Assembly: GCF_016495725.1 (NCBI RefSeq)
Contig: NZ_CP054705.1
Span: 4,030,001 to 4,094,000 of the forward strand
Source: Salicibibacter cibarius
GTDB taxonomy: Bacteria; Bacillota; Bacilli; Bacillales; Marinococcaceae
DNA: 64,000 nt
Direction of reading: 5' to 3'
The notes under the pieces: generated by a model
Databases searched by the model: none
The model's input: the letters and a program-made list of their open reading frames with translations, nothing else
Told to the model about the DNA's origin: nothing
Part shown: positions 59,289 to 64,000 of the stretch, piece after piece
Position numbering within the stretch: the stretch's first letter is position 1
How the letters are laid out: every line of letters begins with the position of its first letter
Program-made: the position numbers and the translations under genes

Positions 59289-61377
59289 AGGCGCTCTCAC
59301 CCTTTGCTTTTAAGATTAAGTTGAAATAACGATCAATAGTTGCGTTATAACTTGGTGTTACTACCATCGTTGATTCTCTCTCTTCGATGATTGCCGGTCC
59401 AGGGATCTCAACACCCGGATTTAATGTTGACCGATCATACACAGATGTCATTGTATATGTGTCGTATTCTTGAAAATAAACGTCACGTTTATTTTTCACA
59501 GGAGGGTTCATTCCGTTGTTCTCATCACTGGAGTTGATGGAAAGTTGCGGATGTGGTCCCTGGACCACTACGCGCCAATTCACCGTTTCAATAGGCACCC
59601 CTTCACTTGCCTCTGAATATAATTTTTCATATTGCTGCTTAAAATTTTCGTGTATCGATTGTATCGAGGAATGATCTATTTCCCCATTTGGGATAGGCAC
59701 ACTAATGTCATGATTCTGACCGGCATATCTCATTTCACAAGTACGGATCACTTGTATATCAGCATCTTTTACACCTGATTGCTTAAGAATGGATCCGCCC
59801 TCGTTTTCCATGTCCCTAAGAAGTTGGGTTACTTCTTGAAAATCTAATTGATCAAGTCGCCCGGCATAACTTCGCACAAAATCAAACGAAAGCGGCGATG
59901 ACAGAAAGCCGAAGGCGGAACAAACGCCTGCACCAACAGGAGAGATCACCTCAGACACACCAAGAATATGGGCTACATTACATACATGAACCGGACCCGC
60001 TCCTCCTGTCGCAAATAATGGATAATTTCGTATGTCCTTGCCTTTTTCAACGGCGTGGATACGTGCTGCACTCGCCATATTTTCATTAACAATACGGTGA
60101 ATGCCCCAAGCTGCTTCTATCGTATCAAGCCCAAGTGGTTTCGCTACCTTGTCTTCAATCGCCTTGTAAGCAGCCTCCATATCCAAATGCATTTCTCCAC
60201 CTAAAAAATAGTTCGGATTCAAGTATCCTAGAATTAAATCGGCATCGGTAATGGTGGGTTGTGTCCCCCCCTTTCCATAACACGCTGGACCTGGTTCAGA
60301 ACTCGCACTTTCTGGTCCCACTTTTAAAAGATCCATTCTATCAATATGGGCAATGCTACCGCCTCCGGCACCAATTTCAATCATATCAACAACCGGTACT
60401 TTGACAGGTATGCCGCTTCCTTTCATAAAGCGATGTTCTCGCCCCACCTCGAATTCGTTGGTAATTAATGGCTCCCCATTATCGATTAAACTTGCCTTGG
60501 CTGTTGTCCCACCCATATCAAAGACATGCAGGTTGTTAAGGTCACATAATTTGCTGTAAAATGCACCAGCTATCGAACCGCCTACAGGCCCTGACTCTAA
60601 AATGCGAATGGGGAAACGACAAGCCGTATCAACCGTACAGGTGCCACCGCCTGATAGCATCATATGAAACTGACCAATAAACCCTTGATCAATAAGATCG
60701 TTTTCCAGTTTGGTGAGGTATCGTTCAACTAGCGGCTGTACATAAACATTGGCAATTGTTGTGGAAGCACGTTGATACTCTCGGATCTCAGGCGATACTT
60801 CTGAAGATAAGGAAACCCTAATATGAGGGGTAACCTCCTGGGCAATTTCATAAATTCTTTTTTCATGAGTATCATTTTTGTAGCTATGCAGCAAACATAC
60901 GGCGACAGCTTCAACGCCTTGGGCATCTGCTTTTTTAAATATTTCCTTTACTTCAGTTTCGTCTAAAAATGTTAATACTGATCCATCAGCCAGGGTTCTT
61001 TCCCTAACAGGAAATCTCATGCTTCTCGGCACCAGGGGGGTTGGATTCTCTATAAAAAGATCATATAAGTCATAACGATTTTCATTTCCTATTTCGATCT
61101 GATCACGAAAACCCTCCGTTGTAATAAGTGCAGTTTTTACACCCTTTCGTTCAATCAAAGCATTAACAACTAGAGTTGTTCCGTGTATGATCGTTGTGAT
61201 GTCGCTATAGGAGAAACCATACTTTTTTAGATTCTCATCCAGTCCTTTTATGAAACCGGCGGATGGATCTGGATATGTCGTTAACGTTTTCCCGAAATAT
61301 CTATTCCCCATCTCATCAAGAATGACTATATCTGTAAAAGTTCCACCAATATCAACCCCAACACGAATAGTTGACAT
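59251..61377 (-). CDS. hyuA: Hydantoinase A/oxoprolinase family subunit
   Basis: A 708-residue ATPase subunit of the ASKHA type. The phosphate loop is RVGVDIGGTFTDIVIL at the N-terminus. HVFDMGGTTAKASLID (about residues 285-300) and MIEIGAGGGSIAHID are the second nucleotide site, and LFATGGAGPVHVC follows. It phosphorylates the lactam or enol for cleavage or carboxylation by HyuB. ATG 61377 is chosen because GGAGGGAAG is 5-8 bases upstream; the longer frame from 61458 has no such site. Substrates could be 5-oxoproline or a hydantoin derived from this amino-acid pathway. Confidence 0.9.
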   Translation of the reverse strand: MSTIRVGVDIGGTFTDIVILDEMGNRYFGKTLTTYPDPSAGFIKGLDENLKKYGFSYSDITTIIHGTTLVVNALIERKGVKTALITTEGFRDQIEIGNENRYDLYDLFIENPTPLVPRSMRFPVRERTLADGSVLTFLDETEVKEIFKKADAQGVEAVAVCLLHSYKNDTHEKRIYEIAQEVTPHIRVSLSSEVSPEIREYQRASTTIANVYVQPLVERYLTKLENDLIDQGFIGQFHMMLSGGGTCTVDTACRFPIRILESGPVGGSIAGAFYSKLCDLNNLHVFDMGGTTAKASLIDNGEPLITNEFEVGREHRFMKGSGIPVKVPVVDMIEIGAGGGSIAHIDRMDLLKVGPESASSEPGPACYGKGGTQPTITDADLILGYLNPNYFLGGEMHLDMEAAYKAIEDKVAKPLGLDTIEAAWGIHRIVNENMASAARIHAVEKGKDIRNYPLFATGGAGPVHVCNVAHILGVSEVISPVGAGVCSAFGFLSSPLSFDFVRSYAGRLDQLDFQEVTQLLRDMENEGGSILKQSGVKDADIQVIRTCEMRYAGQNHDISVPIPNGEIDHSSIQSIHENFKQQYEKLYSEASEGVPIETVNWRVVVQGPHPQLSINSSDENNGMNPPVKNKRDVYFQEYDTYTMTSVYDRSTLNPGVEIPGPAIIEERESTMVVTPSYNATIDRYFNLILKAKGESAYDNQDRKQQEYV

Positions 61378-61562
61378 ATTCTTCCCTCCACTACGCTTAA
61401 GTATAAAATATTCTCCTCTTAATTCTTCAATTATCAAAGGTAGCTTGTCACGGGTCAATGGCCACTTTAATGATGGCAGGCTCCCCTTAATAGATTGATC
61501 TTAGGTAAAGCAGGCACCGTTTCTTCGTGCCCCACACGATAGATGTTATCGCTTTCATTTCC

Positions 61563-62720
61563 TTAAATATAATTTTGTATACGTTTCACAGCTTCTTGTA
61601 GCCGTTCCGTTGAAACAGTCAACGATATACGGAAATAACCTTCACCTGCTGTTCCAAAAGCTGATCCAGGTGTTACGACAACACCAGCTTTTTCAAGCAT
61701 AAGATCAGCAAATTCCCCTGAAGTATACCCTTCCGGTACAGGCGCCCAGATGTAAAAACTCCCCTTTGGCGGTTCCACTTCTATACCGATAGCATTCAGT
61801 CCCTCAACCATCACTCGGCTACGCTTTCGATAAATCTCAACATTGTTTTGGACGCCCATTTGATCACCAGTCAATGCAAAGGCTGCTGCTTTTTGAATAG
61901 GGATAAACTGGCTTGTATCCATGTTACTTTTCACAACAGACAATGCCCTGATGATTTCCGGATTACCAACCACATATCCTATACGCCACCCAGTCATGTT
62001 GTAACTTTTAGACAAAGATCCGAATTCTACAGCTATACTTTTCGCGTTTGCAGCTTGAAGGATACTCGGTGCCGGCCCGTCAAAAGTAATCATATTATAA
62101 GCAAAATCATGAGCTATAGAAATATTGTTTACTTTCGCAAAATCAATCACTTGATTAAAAAAAGAAATATCCACCGTGGCAGCTGTCGGATTCCCTGGAT
62201 AATTAAGATACATGAGTGTCGCTTTTTGTTTAATTTCTTCTGGAATCGCCGAAAGATCCGGATGAAAATGGTTGTCTTTTGTCAGTGGCATGTCGTAATT
62301 TTTACCACCAGCGAAATACGTAGCCCTTCGATAAACACCATAGCATGGATCTGGAGTCAAAACATAATCGTTCTCATCAATGACTGCAAAAGGAAGATGA
62401 GCAATCCCTTCCTTCGATCCAATGAGGGCAAGCACTTCAGTTTCAGGATTTAGATCCACATTATATTTCTTTTTATAAAAAGAAGCTACTGCTTCTTTGA
62501 ATTCAGTACAGCCACTAAAAGAAGAATATTTAAAATTATCCGGGTTATTAAGTTCATCAATAAGTTTATCAGTAATCGATTTTGGTGTTGGAAGGTCGGG
62601 ATCCCCCATGCCTAAGTTGATGATATCTATTCCGGATCTTTTTAGCGCATCTTTTCTTTGATTGATGTTAGAAAAAACGTATGGGGGTATATCCGCTACC
62701 CTGTTGGATATGAGAGACAT
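61563..62720 (-). CDS. Class I/II PLP aminotransferase (LL-DAP aminotransferase-like)
   Basis: A 385-residue fold-type I enzyme. It starts SLISNRVADIPPYVFSNINQ and has IINLGMGDPDLPTP (about residues 31-44). The PLP lysine is in FGSLSKSYNMTGWRIGYVVG (about 226-245), and TPGSAFGTAGEGYFRIS is the Arg-containing substrate loop. Relatives are LL-diaminopimelate aminotransferase and alanine or aromatic aminotransferases. ATG 62720 follows AAGGAAGG, 17 bases after the iclR stop. In this catabolic set it may transaminate a keto-acid product. Confidence 0.87.
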   Translation of the reverse strand: MSLISNRVADIPPYVFSNINQRKDALKRSGIDIINLGMGDPDLPTPKSITDKLIDELNNPDNFKYSSFSGCTEFKEAVASFYKKKYNVDLNPETEVLALIGSKEGIAHLPFAVIDENDYVLTPDPCYGVYRRATYFAGGKNYDMPLTKDNHFHPDLSAIPEEIKQKATLMYLNYPGNPTAATVDISFFNQVIDFAKVNNISIAHDFAYNMITFDGPAPSILQAANAKSIAVEFGSLSKSYNMTGWRIGYVVGNPEIIRALSVVKSNMDTSQFIPIQKAAAFALTGDQMGVQNNVEIYRKRSRVMVEGLNAIGIEVEPPKGSFYIWAPVPEGYTSGEFADLMLEKAGVVVTPGSAFGTAGEGYFRISLTVSTERLQEAVKRIQNYI

Positions 62721-62736
62721 TTTTATACAACCTTCC

Positions 62737-63465
62737 TTATTTTTTAAAGCCCAGATTTTCAGAGATTTCATCTGCCGTTTTTTTTGTCTCTTCCTTTATA
62801 AACCACTCTCTATCCTCCTGAAATCGAGTTGTAGGGCCACTCACCGTTATTGCAGCGACCACCTCCCCAGAATAATCTCTTATAGGAAAAGAAATGCCCG
62901 TTGTGTCTAAGTCTTGTTCCCCTTGACTGATAGAAAACCCTTGCTCATAGATCATCTTTAAATTTTTTCGAAGATCTTCCGTTTCCAATTTTTCGAGCAT
63001 TTTGTCTTGCTTGTCTTTTGACATGTGAGCAAACAGCAATTTGGGCCCGGATCCAATATAAAGCGGAGAACTTTTCCCTACTCTCGTATATAGACGCAAT
63101 GCTTGGTGGCTCTCCACCTTTTCAATGTACGTCGCCTGTTCACCGTCTACGATGACAAGGTGAACTATTTCATTAATGGCTTGGCACAATTCTCTCATAT
63201 GAGGTAACGCCACATTTCTTAACTCCAATTGTTCAGATACCATATGCCCGAGTTCCAGCAACTTTAGACCCAGACTGTATCGGATATCTTGATCCGAGTT
63301 TTTCACCTTTCTTAAAAATCCGCACTCCTCCAAAGATGCTAGTAACCTATATACTGTTGGCTTTGCCATATTTGCGCGATTAGTGATTTCACTTAAACTC
63401 AATTCCCTATGTTGATCAGTGAAAAAATCAAGTAGTTTTAATGCTTTCACAACACTTTGATTCAT
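62737..63465 (-). CDS. IclR-family transcriptional regulator
   Basis: A 242-residue regulator. The N-terminal winged helix (residues 1-65) has LSLSEITNRANMAKPTVYRL then LASLEECGFLRKV. The C-terminal effector domain (about 80-240) includes YIGSGPKLLFAHM and the loop QGEQDLDTTGISFPIRD, where IclR proteins bind small ligands, then VAAITVSGPTTRF. It heads the leftward set of aminotransferase, hydantoinase and oxidoreductase genes. Its promoter carries repeated half-sites, which suggests self-control. ATG 63465 follows GAGGG. Confidence 0.92.
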   Translation of the reverse strand: MNQSVVKALKLLDFFTDQHRELSLSEITNRANMAKPTVYRLLASLEECGFLRKVKNSDQDIRYSLGLKLLELGHMVSEQLELRNVALPHMRELCQAINEIVHLVIVDGEQATYIEKVESHQALRLYTRVGKSSPLYIGSGPKLLFAHMSKDKQDKMLEKLETEDLRKNLKMIYEQGFSISQGEQDLDTTGISFPIRDYSGEVVAAITVSGPTTRFQEDREWFIKEETKKTADEISENLGFKK

Positions 63466-63479
63466 TTAGTTACCCTCTA

Positions 63480-63504
63480 TTTCATTTATTGAAACACCAT
63501 TTCA
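63480..63504 (-). promoter_or_regulatory. Probable IclR operator with three half-sites
   Basis: On the plus strand TTTCA-5 bases-TGAAA-5 bases-TTTCA gives two overlapping perfect inverted repeats between the promoter and the start codon of the iclR-like gene. Confidence 0.55.
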
Positions 63505-63518
63505 AATTATCTCCTTAA

Positions 63519-63547
63519 ATTTTAATGCACTATATTAGTAGTGTCAA
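63519..63547 (-). promoter_or_regulatory. SigA-type promoter of the IclR-led genes
   Basis: On the minus strand a consensus TTGACA, 17 bases and TAAAAT form a strong vegetative promoter about 55 bases before the iclR ATG. Confidence 0.75.
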
Positions 63548-64000
63548 CCAATATTGAAAAGTTTTTATATAAATATTTTATTTAGCCTCTACTCGATTCA
63601 TCTCTACCTTTTTTATATTTTCATTTTTTCATGTCGAATGGTCCAAACAGATATGCCTCTATATATAGGGGTTACTAAATAATCCCTATCTTATTTCAAA
63701 TGAATAACGGGGAACGTCTAGTGACTAAAAAATAGGATTGGGTGTTCCTGCCCCTCCAAAAAATTTCGTAGAGTTTTCGAGAGATTCATAGCCAGCTCTG
63801 GGGACGATCACCATTTCACTTGCCCTCGACGCGCACAAATAGAGACCAAACACATCGTTCGCTTGCCTCGCCGCATTTTTCCCTCACGTGGGCTTTCCGT
63901 CACCCCCTTGTTGCTCAATGTGTTGTTGCTACACCTGGCTTGCCATGACCTTTATCTTTCGGTGCTTCGGGTGACGATAAGGTATCGATATTGTCCCACG
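63548..64000 (+). other. End of window, no identified gene
   Basis: A minus-strand frame from about 63890 to 63725 reads ANDVFGLYLCASRASEMVIV and GYESLENSTKFFGGAGTPNP before a stop. The protein-like composition and its interruption upstream by TGA suggest the tail of a broken gene, but I do not recognise it. GC content rises after 63750, as in inserted DNA. Confidence 0.35.

Noticed and set aside
61848-62453. Long plus-strand frame of 201 codons
   Set aside because: It is antisense to the aminotransferase, has no ribosome site and has unlikely composition.

Overview
The window comes from a low-GC Gram-positive bacterium of the Bacillaceae type. The evidence is strong AGGAGG-type ribosome sites, frequent TTG starts, a FosB-type thiol transferase, a YkvI-type permease and SigA-like promoters. 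Many sodium-coupled transporters (SSS, NhaC) fit a halophilic or alkaliphilic relative, but that is inference. There are no rRNA genes and no complete tRNA. Mobile-element debris is abundant and many genes are broken, so this is an accessory, actively decaying part of the chromosome.

Region 1 (1-3.0 kb): a TnpB tail, a 30-aa type I toxin-like peptide with its terminators, a DUF3147/MarR pair with a readable operator, and an MFS exporter. Region 2 (3.0-15.7 kb): a nearly all-minus-strand array of small-molecule-modifying enzymes, comprising five GNAT acetyltransferases, FosB, a methyltransferase, a nucleotidyltransferase, a NUDIX hydrolase, an aminoglycoside phosphotransferase-like kinase, a transglutaminase, a broken S66 peptidase and a CPBP protease. 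One GNAT gene is cut by an IS4-type element with a perfect 9-bp target duplication. Region 3 (15.7-22 kb): a decayed MacB-type permease, a second small hydrophobic toxin-like peptide, an Rpn-family nuclease, and an IS630-type element nested at a TA inside a dead IS30 transposase.

Region 4 (22-27.5 kb): a GntR-controlled tripartite tricarboxylate transporter operon (TctCBA) with an RraA-type aldolase and a dehydrogenase. Between 27.4 and 28.4 kb lie two tRNA 3'-end fragments, probably integration scars. Region 5 (28.4-43.8 kb) is the trans-4-hydroxyproline locus. A sigma-54 enhancer-binding regulator sits between two divergent operons, each with a perfect GG-N10-GC promoter. The leftward operon encodes an FAD oxidase, a proline racemase/hydroxyproline epimerase, a second racemase homologue lacking both catalytic cysteines, a decayed GlcG-like gene and an NhaC antiporter. 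The rightward operon encodes a BFD-type ferredoxin, a 2Fe-2S protein, an FAD/NAD oxidoreductase, a DapA-type deaminase and a semialdehyde dehydrogenase. Together these give epimerisation, D-hydroxyproline oxidation, deamination and oxidation to 2-oxoglutarate. An ornithine cyclodeaminase-family gene with an SSS symporter follows.

Region 6 (43.9-53 kb): group II intron and IS200 remains, then an MFS transporter, aconitase X large and small subunits (cis-3-hydroxyproline dehydratase family) and two old-yellow-enzyme/FAD demethylase-like flavoproteins. Both the AcnX large subunit and one flavoprotein are broken by the apparent loss of one G in a G run. Region 7 (53-63.5 kb): an IclR-led leftward set with an aminotransferase, hydantoinase/oxoprolinase A and B, an FAD oxidoreductase, an SDR, an Asp/Glu racemase and a YkvI-type permease. 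Regions 5 to 7 read as a large platform for using proline-derived or other cyclic or N-substituted amino acids.
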